NCBI RefSeq assembly: GCF_042646165.1
Contig: NZ_JBHRTC010000009.1
Reading direction: 5' to 3' (one strand)
DNA from: Microbaculum marinum
Lineage (GTDB): Bacteria > Pseudomonadota > Alphaproteobacteria > Rhizobiales > Tepidamorphaceae
Length of the DNA: 64,000 nucleotides
Of this stretch, positions 53,175-63,352 are shown piece by piece. A program made the translations under genes and the position numbers. Positions within the stretch are counted from its first letter, which is position 1; each line of letters opens with the position of its first letter. A model generated the notes under the pieces. It was not told where the DNA came from and did not search any database. It worked only from the letters and a program-made list of their open reading frames with translations.

Positions 53175-54362
53175 ATGGCCGTACATGACAGTGTGCCGGA
53201 GGACTCCGGCCGGGCATCGATGTTCTACGACCCCAGGATCCGCGGGATCTTCTTTCAGCTGCTGCTGATCGCCTTCGTGATCTTCCTGGGCTACGAGATC
53301 GTCTCGAACACGATCGCCAACCTCGAGCGCCAGAACATCGCCTCCGGCTTCGCGTTTCTCGACACGACCGCCGGCTTCGGCATCATTCAGTCGCTGATCG
53401 ACTATGCCGAGCAATCGAGCTACGGCAGGGCGCTGATCGTCGGCTTCCTCAACACCCTGCTGATCGCCTTCATCGGGATCATCCTCGCCACGATCCTCGG
53501 ATTCATCATCGGCATCGCGCGGCTGTCGCCGAACTGGGTGATATCGCGGATCGCCTACGTCTATATCGAGATCATCCGCAACATCCCGCTGCTGCTGCAG
53601 ATCTTCTTCTGGTACTTCGCGGTCCTGCGCGCCGTCCCGAATCCGCGCGACTCGGTGCAGATCGGCGAGAGCGTCTTCCTGAACAACCGCGGCATCTTCG
53701 CGCCGCGGCTCTTGTTTGAATCCGGCTCCAACATTGCCGTGATCGCGTTCCTGGTCGCGCTGCTCGGCATCTTCGCGGTCAGCCACTGGGCCCGCAAGCG
53801 GCAGGAGGCGACGGGCCAGCAGTTCCCGGTCTTCTGGGCGTCGGTCGGCCTCATCGTCGGCCTGCCGCTGGTGGCGCTGCTCGCCACCGGTTTCCCGCTC
53901 GGTCTCGATTATCCGGTGCTCAAGGGGTTCAACTTCCAGGGCGGCATCAAGGTCACCCCGGAGTTCATGGCGCTCCTGCTGGCGCTGACGATCTACACGG
54001 CATCCTTCATCGCCGAGATCGTGCGCGCCGGCATCCTGGCGGTGAGCCACGGCCAGACCGAGGCGGCGCACGCGCTCGGCCTGCGCCAGGGCCATACGCT
54101 GCGCCTGGTGGTCGTGCCGCAGGCCATGCGGGTGATCATCCCGCCGCTGACGAGCCAGTACCTGAACCTGACCAAGAACTCGTCGCTGGCCGTCGCCATC
54201 GCCTATCCCGACCTCGTGTCCGTGGGCGGCACGATCCTCAACCAGACCGGCCAGGCCATCGAGATCATCGGCATCTGGATGGTGGTATACCTGTCGCTGA
54301 GCCTGCTCACGTCTGCGTTCATGAACTGGTACAACCACCGCATGGCGCTGGTCGAGCGGTAG
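53175..54362 (+). CDS. aapQ: General L-amino acid ABC transporter permease
   Basis: 395 aa, His/Glu-Gln type amino-acid permease of the longer AapQ form with about eight membrane segments. The IEIIRNIPLLLQIFFWYFAVL segment is characteristic, as is the EAA loop GQTEAAHALGLRQGHTLRLVV near residue 290 (20-residue pieces quoted). GGAGGGGGAC precedes the ATG at 53175. It pairs with AapM. Confidence 0.95.
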   Translation: MAVHDSVPEDSGRASMFYDPRIRGIFFQLLLIAFVIFLGYEIVSNTIANLERQNIASGFAFLDTTAGFGIIQSLIDYAEQSSYGRALIVGFLNTLLIAFIGIILATILGFIIGIARLSPNWVISRIAYVYIEIIRNIPLLLQIFFWYFAVLRAVPNPRDSVQIGESVFLNNRGIFAPRLLFESGSNIAVIAFLVALLGIFAVSHWARKRQEATGQQFPVFWASVGLIVGLPLVALLATGFPLGLDYPVLKGFNFQGGIKVTPEFMALLLALTIYTASFIAEIVRAGILAVSHGQTEAAHALGLRQGHTLRLVVVPQAMRVIIPPLTSQYLNLTKNSSLAVAIAYPDLVSVGGTILNQTGQAIEIIGIWMVVYLSLSLLTSAFMNWYNHRMALVER

Positions 54363-54374
54363 GGGGAGAGCGCC

Positions 54375-55718
54375 ATGACGTCCACGCACGCCACCGAGCA
54401 TTCTCCCGAATATGCCTATGTCCGGCGCGAACTGGCCGCCGACGCGCCGCCTCCGATTTCGGAGGTCGGTGTCATCGGCTGGACCCGCAAGAACCTGTTC
54501 TCCAGCTGGGCCAACACCATCCTCACCCTGTTCGGCCTCTATCTGGTCTGGCTGATCGTCCCGCCGATCATCGAGTTCGCGTTCATCAACGCGGTCTGGA
54601 CGGGCGAGAACCGCGAGGCCTGCGCCGGCGTCGACGGCGCCTGCTGGGCCTATGTGCGAGCCTATTTCCAGCAGTTCATCTACGGCCGCTATCCGATCGA
54701 CGAGCGCTGGCGGGTCGACATCGTCTTCGTCCTGTTCGCCGTCGGCCTGGTGCCGCTGCTGATGCCGCGGGCGCCGTTCAAGCGCGAAAACATCATCTAC
54801 ATGCTGGCGATCTTCCCGGTCGTCTCGTTCATCCTGCTGACCGGCGGCGATTTCGACCTGAACGGGCTGGCGTTCACCCGCTCGACCGGCGGCTTCTGGA
54901 TCGAGTATCTGGTCCTGACCCTGGTCCTGCTGGCGGCCGCCTACGGGTTCGCCAGGGCAGGGGCGAACGACCCCCGGCCGGCGCTGGCCGTGGTCGGCTC
55001 GATCATGGTCGCGCTCGCCGTCGTGCTCGCCATCGTCACCATCGACTTCGGCCTCGAGGACGTCGAGACGGAGCAGTGGGGCGGCCTGCTCGTCACCCTG
55101 GTGATCGCCGTCACCGGTATCGTCGCCTCGCTGCCGCTCGGCATCGCCTTCGCCCTCGGGCGCCGGTCGAAGCTGCCGGTGGTCCGGCTGGTGTCGATCA
55201 TCTTCATCGAGTTCTGGCGCGGCGTGCCGCTGATCACCGTGCTGTTCATGTCGAGCGTGATGCTGCCGCTGTTCCTGCCCGAAGGCGTCACCTTCGACAA
55301 GCTGCTGCGCGCGCTGATCGGCGTGGCGCTGTTTGCCGCCGCCTACATGGCCGAGGTGGTTCGGGGCGGTCTGCAGGCGATCCCCAAGGGCCAGTACGAA
55401 GGCGCCCAGGCGCTGGGCCTGGGCTACGGCCAGATGATGGGCCTGATCATCCTTCCGCAGGCGCTGAAGCTGGTCATCCCGGGCATCGTCAACACCTTCA
55501 TCGGCCTGTTCAAGGACACCACGCTGGTGCTGATCATCGGCCTGTTCGACCTGCTCGGCCAGGTCCAGTCGTCGTTCACCGACCCGACCTGGTCGACGTC
55601 GACGCAGAGCGCCACGGGCTACCTGTTCGCCGCGACGGTCTACTGGATCTTCTGCTTCAGCATGTCCCGCTATTCGATCTTCATGGAAAAGCGCCTGCAC
55701 ACCGGCCATCGACGCTAA
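54375..55718 (+). CDS. aapM: General L-amino acid ABC transporter permease
   Basis: 447 aa; longer than most amino-acid permeases, which is normal for AapM. About eight membrane segments, with a large periplasmic loop between the first two (residues 65-115, containing two cysteines: REACAGVDGACW). The permease core has FIEFWRGVPLITVLFMSSV and the EAA loop GQYEGAQALGLGYGQMMGLI near 335. AGGGGGAGAGC lies upstream, and aapP follows 11 nt after the stop. Confidence 0.95.
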   Translation: MTSTHATEHSPEYAYVRRELAADAPPPISEVGVIGWTRKNLFSSWANTILTLFGLYLVWLIVPPIIEFAFINAVWTGENREACAGVDGACWAYVRAYFQQFIYGRYPIDERWRVDIVFVLFAVGLVPLLMPRAPFKRENIIYMLAIFPVVSFILLTGGDFDLNGLAFTRSTGGFWIEYLVLTLVLLAAAYGFARAGANDPRPALAVVGSIMVALAVVLAIVTIDFGLEDVETEQWGGLLVTLVIAVTGIVASLPLGIAFALGRRSKLPVVRLVSIIFIEFWRGVPLITVLFMSSVMLPLFLPEGVTFDKLLRALIGVALFAAAYMAEVVRGGLQAIPKGQYEGAQALGLGYGQMMGLIILPQALKLVIPGIVNTFIGLFKDTTLVLIIGLFDLLGQVQSSFTDPTWSTSTQSATGYLFAATVYWIFCFSMSRYSIFMEKRLHTGHRR

Positions 55719-55729
55719 GGAGCACGATC

Positions 55730-56530
<801 letters not shown>

Positions 56531-56605
56531 GCAGGGCGGTCGCGGCCGCGCCCGGTTCCGGGGTGCCCGCCGGCCTGTTGTTGCGGACCTGTCACTCCCG
56601 GCCTG

Positions 56606-57463
56606 TCACTCCGGTCCGGTTGCGACCGGCAGGTCCTCGCGTGCCCCCCACTCGGTCCACGAGCCGTCGTAGACCGCCGTCTGGCGGTTGCCGAGGATCT
56701 GCAGCGCCAGCACCAGCGTCGCTGCCGAAACGCCCGAGCCGCAGCTCGCCACGACCGGCGTGCGCCGGGACACTCCGATCTCGTCGAACGCGGCCCTGAG
56801 CTCGTCGTTGCTGCGCAGCAGGCCGTCCTCGTCGATCAGTTGGGTCCACGGCAGGTTCAGGCTGCCCGGCATGTGGCCGCTCCGCAGCCCCTCGCGCGGT
56901 TCCGGATCGATGCCGGCGAAGCGGCCGGGCGAACGCACGTCGATGACGGTCTCGTAGCCGTTGCCGAGCGACCGCAGCACGTCCTCGGCGTCGCGCACGG
57001 CGCCGTGGTCGAGCCGGGCGCTGAAGTGCCGCTCCACACGTCTGACCGCACCGGTGTCGAGCGGCCGGCCCTCGGCCTTCCACTTCGGCAGGCCGCCGTC
57101 CAGCACCGCCACGTCCGCGACGCCCATGACGCGGAACGTCCACCAGACGCGTGGCGCCGACAGCAGGCCGGCGCCGTCGTAGACGACGATGCGCTGGCCG
57201 TCGCCGATCCCGAGCTTGCGCATCGCCGAAGAGAAGGCCTCCGGCCGCGGCAGCATGTGCGGCAGCGGCGAAGTCGTGTCGGCGATGCCGTCGACGTCGA
57301 AGAACACGGCCCCGGGGATGTGGCCCTCGCGGTACTCCGCCTTGGGGTCGCGCGCCATCTGCGGCAGGTACCAGGACCCGTCCACGACGACGAGATCCGG
57401 CGCGTCCAGATGGTCGGCCAGCCATTCGGTCGATACTAGAAACTGCTCGCGCTCGCCGGCCAT
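56606..57463 (-). CDS. sseA: 3-mercaptopyruvate sulfurtransferase
   Basis: Two rhodanese domains, 285 aa: residues about 10-130 (inactive; DLVVVDGSWYLP) and 160-285 with the active cysteine in VVASCGSGVSAATL near 240. The CGSGVS loop is of the mercaptopyruvate type rather than the thiosulfate (CRKGVT) type. It transfers sulfur to cyanide or thiols. It is the last gene of an operon with cysK, alaX and a GFA-family protein (33 nt gap), consistent with cysteine sulfur metabolism. Confidence 0.93.
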   Translation of the reverse strand: MAGEREQFLVSTEWLADHLDAPDLVVVDGSWYLPQMARDPKAEYREGHIPGAVFFDVDGIADTTSPLPHMLPRPEAFSSAMRKLGIGDGQRIVVYDGAGLLSAPRVWWTFRVMGVADVAVLDGGLPKWKAEGRPLDTGAVRRVERHFSARLDHGAVRDAEDVLRSLGNGYETVIDVRSPGRFAGIDPEPREGLRSGHMPGSLNLPWTQLIDEDGLLRSNDELRAAFDEIGVSRRTPVVASCGSGVSAATLVLALQILGNRQTAVYDGSWTEWGAREDLPVATGPE

Positions 57464-57496
57464 TCTGTTCTCTCGTCCTCGCGTCGTTTGTGATTG

Positions 57497-57973
57497 TCAG
57501 TCGTCGCTCGTCAGGCCACGCTTTTCGTGCCAGCCGGCAATCGATTCCTCGGGATATTCGTCGAACCGGTCGTCGTTATCCCGGATGTCCGGCTGGCACC
57601 AGTCCGGTGCATAGGCGAGCATCAGGTGGACGCGCTCCGGCGGCACCGGCAGGTCGGTGTCGATGGCCGAGGCGAAGGGATGCACCAGGTCCGGCCAGCG
57701 CGGGTCCCAGACCCACAGGGCGCTGCCGCACTTGCTGCAGAAGCGGCGCTCGCCCGGGCTCTCGGTGCCGTCGATGCTGGCGTGGAACACGGAGATGTCC
57801 TCGGCGCCCTCGACCTTCAGCGTATTGAAGTCGCCGCCCAGGTTGATGGCATAGCCGCCCCCGCCGGCCGTCTTCCTGCAGATCGAGCAGTAGCAGCGCA
57901 TGTAGGGGTAGGGGGTGGACGACTCCAGCGAGAACCGGACTGCGCCGCAATGGCAGGATCCTTCGAGATGCAT
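57497..57973 (-). CDS. GFA-family (glutathione-dependent formaldehyde-activating-like) protein
   Basis: 158 aa. Zinc-binding cysteines are in GSCHCGAVRF near residue 6, MRCYCSICRKTAGGG near 27 and RRFCSKCGSALWVWDPRW near 80, the fingerprint of GFA/CENP-V. GFA itself joins formaldehyde to glutathione, but most members have unknown roles. The sulfur gene neighbours point to a thiol connection. Four-base gap from alaX. Confidence 0.9.
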   Translation of the reverse strand: MHLEGSCHCGAVRFSLESSTPYPYMRCYCSICRKTAGGGGYAINLGGDFNTLKVEGAEDISVFHASIDGTESPGERRFCSKCGSALWVWDPRWPDLVHPFASAIDTDLPVPPERVHLMLAYAPDWCQPDIRDNDDRFDEYPEESIAGWHEKRGLTSDD

Positions 57974-57977
57974 GGGT

Positions 57978-58700
57978 TCAGCCTCCCTCGGCGAAGGCGA
58001 TGCGGACGCGGCGGTTCTGCGCGCCCTTCGACTCGATCTTGGCAACCGTCATTGCGCCGATCTCCGAGGTGTTGCGCACATGCGTGCCGCCGCACGGCTG
58101 CAGGTCCACCTCGCCGATCCTGACGAGCCGGACACGGCCGGCGCCCATCGGCGGCTTGACGCTCATTGTCTTCACCAGGCCCGGGTTGGCGGCCAGTTCC
58201 TCGTCCGTGATCCATTCCGTCGAGATCGCGTGATTGCCGCAGATGAGCTCGTTGAGCCTGGCGGTGATCTCTTCCTTCGTCGGGACGGCGCCGTCGATGC
58301 TGAAATCGAGCCGGCCGTAGTCGTCTGCGATCTGCCCGCCCGTCACCGGAAACGGCAGCGCGCAGGACAGCAGATGCAGTGCCGAGTGGATCCGCATCCG
58401 CCTGTAGCGCGTCTCCCAGTCGATTTCGGCGGCGACCGCCTGGCCGGGCTTCGGCAGCGCCGCGTCCTGCGCCGGGACATGGACGATCTCGTCGGCCGTT
58501 TCGCCTTTCACGGCGGTCGCCACCGGGATGTCCGAACCGCCGGCCCTCAGCACGCCGGCATCGCCGGGCTGGCCGCCGCCGGTAGCGTAGAACACCGTCC
58601 TGTCTAGAATGATGCCGCCGCGGTCGTTGATCCCGACGACGGTCGCCTCGCAGGATTTCAGGTAGGCATCGTCGCGAAACAGCGGCTCGGTCGCCGGCAC
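57978..58700 (-). CDS. AlaX-type alanyl-tRNA editing protein
   Basis: 240 aa free-standing editing domain related to the AlaRS second additional domain. It removes Ser (or Gly) from mischarged tRNA-Ala. Zinc/catalytic motifs: RIHSALHLLSCAL near residue 104 (HxxxH) and CGGTHVRNTSEIGAM near 190 (CxxxH). An N-terminal YATGGGQPGDAGVL, typical for the AlaX family, near 40. It starts one base before the cysK stop on the same strand; co-expression with cysteine synthesis is unusual for an editing enzyme. Confidence 0.92.
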   Translation of the reverse strand: MPATEPLFRDDAYLKSCEATVVGINDRGGIILDRTVFYATGGGQPGDAGVLRAGGSDIPVATAVKGETADEIVHVPAQDAALPKPGQAVAAEIDWETRYRRMRIHSALHLLSCALPFPVTGGQIADDYGRLDFSIDGAVPTKEEITARLNELICGNHAISTEWITDEELAANPGLVKTMSVKPPMGAGRVRLVRIGEVDLQPCGGTHVRNTSEIGAMTVAKIESKGAQNRRVRIAFAEGG

Positions 58701-58701
58701 C

Positions 58702-59748
58702 TCAGGACTCCGTCTCTACGAACGGAATCTCGATGTCCACCTCGCGCTCTATCCAGTCGGGAACCGGAAGGTCCTTCGACCGCAGGAAGGCGGGATTGAA
58801 CAGCTTCGAGCCGTAGCGCGTGCCGATGTCGCAGAGCACGGTGACGATGGTGTGGCCGGGCCCGAGCTCGCGCGCCAGGCGGATGGCGCCTGCCACGTTG
58901 ACGCCGCTCGATCCGCCGAGGCACAGCCCCTCGTGCTCGAGCAGGTCGAAGACGACGGGCACCGCCTCGCTGTCCTCGATCAGGAAGGCCGTATCCACCT
59001 CGATGTCCTCGATGATCGGGGTGATGCGGCCAAGTCCGATCCCCTCGGTGATCGAGCCGCCCTCGGTGGCCTTGGCCTCGCCGTGGGCGAACAGGTTGTA
59101 CATGGCGGCGCCGCGCGGATCGGCACAGCCGATGACGATGTCGGCATTGCGCTCCTTCAGGAATGTCGACGTGCCGGCCAGCGTCCCGCCGGTGCCGACG
59201 GAGCAGATGAAGCCGTCGACCTTGCCCTCCGTCTGCTGCCAGATTTCGGGGCCGGTCGAGACGTAGTGCGCCTTGCGGTTGTCGAGATTGTTCCACTGGT
59301 CGGCGAACAGAACCCCGTTCGGCTCGCTCTCGCGCAGCTTGTCCGCGATCCGCCGGCCTATGTGCTGGTAATTGTTCGGATTCTTGAAGGGCAGGGCCGG
59401 GGATTCGACGAGTTGCGCCCCGGCAAGACGCAGCATGTCCTTCTTTTCCTGGCTCTGGGTCTCCGGGATGACGATCAGCGTGCGATAGCCGCGCGCGTTG
59501 GCCACCAGGGCCAGTCCGATGCCGGTATTGCCCGCGGTGCTCTCGACGACGAGCCCGCCCGGCTTGATGTCGCCGCGCTTCTCCGCTTCCAGAATCATCT
59601 GCCGGGCGGGACGGTCCTTCACGGACTGACCGGGATTGAGAAATTCCGCCTTGCCGAGGATCGTGCACCCGGTTGCCTCGGAGGCCCGGCGCAGCTTGAT
59701 CAGCGGGGTATTGCCGATGGTTTCGAGGATTCCGTCGCGGGTTTCCAT
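58702..59748 (-). CDS. cysK: Cysteine synthase A
   Basis: O-acetylserine sulfhydrylase, 348 aa. PLP lysine in PGQSVKDRPARQMI near residue 42; GNTPLIKL at 12-19; STAGNTGIGLALVANARGY near 72 (shown in part); GTGGTLAGTS near 180. It has about 30 more C-terminal residues than E. coli CysK, which is common in alphaproteobacteria. First gene of the cysK-alaX-GFA-sseA operon. Confidence 0.95.
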   Translation of the reverse strand: METRDGILETIGNTPLIKLRRASEATGCTILGKAEFLNPGQSVKDRPARQMILEAEKRGDIKPGGLVVESTAGNTGIGLALVANARGYRTLIVIPETQSQEKKDMLRLAGAQLVESPALPFKNPNNYQHIGRRIADKLRESEPNGVLFADQWNNLDNRKAHYVSTGPEIWQQTEGKVDGFICSVGTGGTLAGTSTFLKERNADIVIGCADPRGAAMYNLFAHGEAKATEGGSITEGIGLGRITPIIEDIEVDTAFLIEDSEAVPVVFDLLEHEGLCLGGSSGVNVAGAIRLARELGPGHTIVTVLCDIGTRYGSKLFNPAFLRSKDLPVPDWIEREVDIEIPFVETES

Positions 59749-59997
59749 TTTGGGCGATGCCTCCGCCGTTCCTGCCGGGAAGGGAAACTAGCGGTGGCCC
59801 GGGAGGCATTCAAGGCGGAGCCCCGCGGTGACGAGGTTAAATGCCTGAATTGTGCGCCCGCGCGGATGATGCGGCCGAATTGACCGGAAACGCCGGATCC
59901 GCGCCCGTCCTCCGATGCTGCCGCCTTGGCGCCACCATTGCGTGGCGGGCTATGTTTTGGGTATGAGCGTGACAACACACCAAACGAGGGAACCATA

Positions 59998-60414
59998 ATG
60001 ACACTGCGCAAAATGATGACGTCCGCACTCGTTGCCGCCGGCCTCGCCATGGCGTCGTCCGCGGCGATGGCGCAGAGCGATCAGTCATCCCAGCCGGCTC
60101 CGTCGCAGGGGGAGGGTCCTGTGCTTGTCGCCGGGACGATCGATTGCCGCTATCAGATCCGGCCTGCGGAAACGGCGATATGCAGCACTCCCGTCCTCGC
60201 GGCGATGGACATCCAGATGGTCACTCTCTTCAACATCCTGAACTTGCTGGTCAATGAGGAAGTGGGCGCCGTCATGGCAGCCGATCAGCAGGAGTTCCTG
60301 AGGGAACGTTCGGCGTGTGCGGCCGACGTGAACTGCATCGGCGAATCCTATGCCGCGCGGATCGGGGCGCTGGACCGCATCCTGAAGGATATCGCCTCCC
60401 GCGGCCCGTACTGA
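59998..60414 (+). CDS. LprI-like secreted small protein
   Basis: 138 aa with a signal peptide (residues 8-25, SALVAAGLAMASSAAMA). The mature part has two Cys pairs (IDCRYQ and TAICSTP; RSACAADVNCIGESYAARI), with QQEFLRERSAC matching the LprI/DUF1311 pattern. Relatives are lysozyme inhibitors or envelope proteins. The start ATG at 59998 is preferred as the signal peptide follows directly. A terminator-like hairpin lies 22 nt after the stop. Confidence 0.78.
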   Translation: MTLRKMMTSALVAAGLAMASSAAMAQSDQSSQPAPSQGEGPVLVAGTIDCRYQIRPAETAICSTPVLAAMDIQMVTLFNILNLLVNEEVGAVMAADQQEFLRERSACAADVNCIGESYAARIGALDRILKDIASRGPY

Positions 60415-60436
60415 CCGAGGCCACGCCCAAACAGAA

Positions 60437-60457
60437 CGGGCGGCTAAGGGCCGCCCG
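60437..60457 (+). terminator. Terminator-like hairpin after the LprI-like gene
   Basis: An 8-bp GC stem (60437-60444 with 60450-60457) and a five-base loop lie 22 nt after the stop codon. No T tract. Confidence 0.55.
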
Positions 60458-60523
60458 AGTTGGATACGCACCAACGGAGGGAGGATTACGTTGATGTGTC
60501 GTCCCGCATCTCGCTTACGCGGG

Positions 60524-60544
60524 CAGGGGAGGATGTCTCCCCTG
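60524..60544 (+). repeat. Second hairpin in the convergent gap
   Basis: Inverted repeat CAGGGGAG (60524-60531) and CTCCCCTG (60537-60544), 5-nt loop, inside a 247-nt region without genes between two convergent genes. The gap has further inverted repeats and could encode a small structured RNA or act as a bidirectional terminator. Confidence 0.45.
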
Positions 60545-60661
60545 GATGAGACGAGTGTGTCTGATTCGCCGGCTTAAGTCAGAGAATTAAACGGCGTCGA
60601 CCGGGAAATCGCCCCGGTGTTGCCGATGCACCACAGTAATTACGCACGACCACCTGGTCGA

Positions 60662-62161
60662 TTATTGGAAGGCAACCTCGGCAAAACTTCGCAGTTTTCG
60701 TGAGTGCAGCCGTTCGCGCTCCTGCGACTTGAGCTTTTCGAGGGCTTTCAGGCCGATTTCCAGATGTTGGCCGACGCGCTCGCGATAGAATTCGCCGGCC
60801 ATCCCGGCGAGCTTTATTTCGCCGTGCAGCGGCTTGTCCGAGATGCACAGCAGCGTTCCGTAAGGGACCCGGAACCTGAAGCCGTTCGCCGCGACGGCCG
60901 CGGATTCCATGTCGAGGGCCACCGCGCGCGACTGAGACAGGCGTCGCAGGATGACGCCGTGGTCGCTCAGTTCCCAGTTGCGGTTGTCGACGCTGGCGAC
61001 CGTCCCCGTCCGCATCACCCGCTTCAGCTCGTATCCGCTGAGGCCCGTCACCTCGCCTACGGCCTGCTCGATGGCGACTTGGACTTCGGCAAGCGCCGGG
61101 ATCGGGACCCATGGCGGCAGTTCCTCGTCGAGGACGTGGTCCTCGCGCACGTAGCCGTGGGCGAGCACGTAGTCGCCGAGCTTCTGCGTGTTGCGCAGGC
61201 CCGCGCAGTGTCCGAGCATCAGCCAGGCGTGCGGCCTCAACACGGCTATGTGGTCGGTGATGGTCCGGGCGTTGGACGGGCCGACGCCGATATTCACCAT
61301 GCTGACGCCGCCGTATCCCGGCTCCGCCAGGTGGTAGGCCGGCATCTGCGGCAGTCGCGCCGGCGGTTGTCCCGTCGGGGCCTCTCCCGACCGCGCGTTT
61401 GGGGTGACGACGTTTCCCGGGCCGACGAAGGCGGTGGCGACCGGGTCGCCGTCTGCCATGCGCTGGCGGCCGATGCGGGCGAACTCGTCGACGTAGAACT
61501 GGTAGTTCGTGAAGATGACGAAGTTCTGGAAGTGCTCCGGCGAGGTGCCGGTGTAGTGCGACAGGCGGTGCAGCGAGTAGTCGATGCGCGTCGCCTTGAA
61601 CATCGCCAGCGGCGCCGGCTGGCCCGGCACCAGCCGGAGGGTCTCGTTGGCGATGGAATCGTCCATTGCCGCCAGGTCCGGCGTGTCGAACAGGTCGCGC
61701 AACGGCTGGTCGAATTCGGCGCGCCGTTCGCGCAGCAACTGCGTCTCGATATTGATGTCGCGGCGGAAGGCGAAATGGATCGGGATCGGTTCGGCGGATT
61801 CGCCCACCTCCACGGGCACCCGGTGGTTGTCGATCAGCAGGCCGATCTGTTCGAGCAGGTAGGCGCGGAACAGGTCCGGCCGGGTCACCGTCGTCTCGTG
61901 GACGCCCGGGCCGGACACGAAGCCGTAGGCCAGGCGCGAGTCGATGCGGGCATGCGTGCCCGTCGTGATCCGCACGTAAGGGTAGGTCGCGCGGACCGGC
62001 GATTCCAGCCTCTCCCCGCCGAGATAGTTTTCCAGTCGCCCGCGCAGGAACGCCGTGTTGCGCTCGTAGATCTCCTGGAGCCGGTCCACCGCGAGGGTCG
62101 CGTCCGAAAAGGCCTCGGCCGCGATCGGGTCCGGTGAGAGCAGTCTGGGCGCGATGCGCAT
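60662..62161 (-). CDS. amn: AMP nucleosidase
   Basis: Splits AMP into adenine and ribose 5-phosphate, controlling the AMP pool. 499 aa. The N-terminal domain (1-180) includes ATYPYVRITTGTHARIDSRL (20 residues) and the nucleosidase phosphorylase-like domain starts near 270, with MVNIGVGPSNARTITDHIAV and the active-site AVALDMESAAVAANGFRFRV. ATG at 62161; a TTG twelve codons upstream lacks support. Divergent from the 2OG oxygenase gene. Confidence 0.95.
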   Translation of the reverse strand: MRIAPRLLSPDPIAAEAFSDATLAVDRLQEIYERNTAFLRGRLENYLGGERLESPVRATYPYVRITTGTHARIDSRLAYGFVSGPGVHETTVTRPDLFRAYLLEQIGLLIDNHRVPVEVGESAEPIPIHFAFRRDINIETQLLRERRAEFDQPLRDLFDTPDLAAMDDSIANETLRLVPGQPAPLAMFKATRIDYSLHRLSHYTGTSPEHFQNFVIFTNYQFYVDEFARIGRQRMADGDPVATAFVGPGNVVTPNARSGEAPTGQPPARLPQMPAYHLAEPGYGGVSMVNIGVGPSNARTITDHIAVLRPHAWLMLGHCAGLRNTQKLGDYVLAHGYVREDHVLDEELPPWVPIPALAEVQVAIEQAVGEVTGLSGYELKRVMRTGTVASVDNRNWELSDHGVILRRLSQSRAVALDMESAAVAANGFRFRVPYGTLLCISDKPLHGEIKLAGMAGEFYRERVGQHLEIGLKALEKLKSQERERLHSRKLRSFAEVAFQ

Positions 62162-62348
62162 GGATACTGACGTTTCACCGGGCGGCGGCGAAGTCAAGCG
62201 GCAGTGCCCGGCCGGGTCTGCGGGACGCCGTCTCCTGCAACTCGATTCGGCCGCCGCACACGCACCGATCCGGTTCGACGGCGGGCGCCGGAGCGGTTAA
62301 CCTGTCGGCAAAGCCGAACACCAGGCAGACGTTTCCGGAGCACCCGCC

Positions 62349-63308
62349 ATGCATTTCGACGAGATCCCCGTCATCGACATCGGTTCGACCCTCAACGACG
62401 ATCCCGCGGCCCGGAAGGCCACCGCTGCCGAGGTTCGCGACGCCTGCATGGGCGCCGGCTTCTTCCTGGCGAGCGGCCACGGGGTGCCGGAGAGCCTGAT
62501 CGACAAGCAGTTCGACTGGGCCCGCCGGTTCTTCGAACTGCCGGTCGCCGTCAAGCAGAACTACGCGGTCGGCACGTTGCCCGGCCATCGGGGATGGGAG
62601 CCGCTCGGCGCCCAGGTGCTCGACGCCGACGCGCTGCCCGATCACAAGGAGAGCCTCTACACGGGCATCCACTATCCGCACGGCCACCCCAACGTGATGG
62701 CGGGTCTGGCAGGCTACAGCCCGAGCGTCCGCGTCGCGGAACTGCCCGGCTTCGGCGAGCAGATGGACGCCTACGTGCTGGCGATGCGCGACCTCGGCAT
62801 GCGCATCGTGCGCCTGCTCGCCCTGTCGCTCGATCTCGAGGAGGACTACTTCGACCCGATGTTCGAGGAGCCGATGGGCACGCTGCGGCTGCTGCGCTAC
62901 CCGCCGCAGCCCGCCGATTCCCCCTCCAACCAGTTCGGCGCCGGGGCCCACACCGACTGGGAGGCGGTGACGCTGCTGGCCCAGGACGACGCCGGCGGTC
63001 TCGAGGTGCGCAATCCGGACGGCGAGTGGATCCCCGCGCCGCCGACGCCGGGGACCTTCGTCGTCAATCTCGGCGACATGATCCCGCGCTGGACCAATGG
63101 CTACTATCGCTCGAACCTGCACCGGGTCATCAACCGGCAGGGCACCGACCGGGTGCGCTACTCGATCCCGTTCTTCTTCGGGCCGAACTACCACGCCCGC
63201 ATCGAGTGCGTGCCGAGCCTGGCCGGCAAGCCGCCGCTGGGCGAGTTCACCCCCTGTACGGTCGGCGAGCACGTCGCCGAGATGTATGCCAGGACGCAGG
63301 CCGGCTGA
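62349..63308 (+). CDS. 2-oxoglutarate/Fe(II)-dependent oxygenase (isopenicillin N synthase-like family)
   Basis: 319 aa. Iron ligands His and Asp in GAGAHTDWEAVTLL near residue 199 and His in RSNLHRVINRQG near 257; Arg for 2-oxoglutarate in DRVRYSIPFFFGPN near 270. N-terminal domain has IPVIDIGSTLNDDP. Bacterial members have many roles (hydroxylation, ring closure, ethylene formation); the substrate is unknown. Co-directional with a VOC protein downstream. Confidence 0.9.
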   Translation: MHFDEIPVIDIGSTLNDDPAARKATAAEVRDACMGAGFFLASGHGVPESLIDKQFDWARRFFELPVAVKQNYAVGTLPGHRGWEPLGAQVLDADALPDHKESLYTGIHYPHGHPNVMAGLAGYSPSVRVAELPGFGEQMDAYVLAMRDLGMRIVRLLALSLDLEEDYFDPMFEEPMGTLRLLRYPPQPADSPSNQFGAGAHTDWEAVTLLAQDDAGGLEVRNPDGEWIPAPPTPGTFVVNLGDMIPRWTNGYYRSNLHRVINRQGTDRVRYSIPFFFGPNYHARIECVPSLAGKPPLGEFTPCTVGEHVAEMYARTQAG

Positions 63309-63352
63309 CCGGCAGGCCGACGGCAGCGCGATGGCAGCGTGATGGTGGCGTG

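Noticed and set aside
53139..55709. Open frame of 856 codons on the minus strand
   Set aside because: Antisense to aapQ and aapM, with the same low-complexity Asp/Gln/Arg composition as other shadow frames.
56588..56612. Direct repeat CCTGTCACTCC (two copies, 14-base period)
   Set aside because: Two short copies overlapping the sseA end are too little for a repeat element or array.
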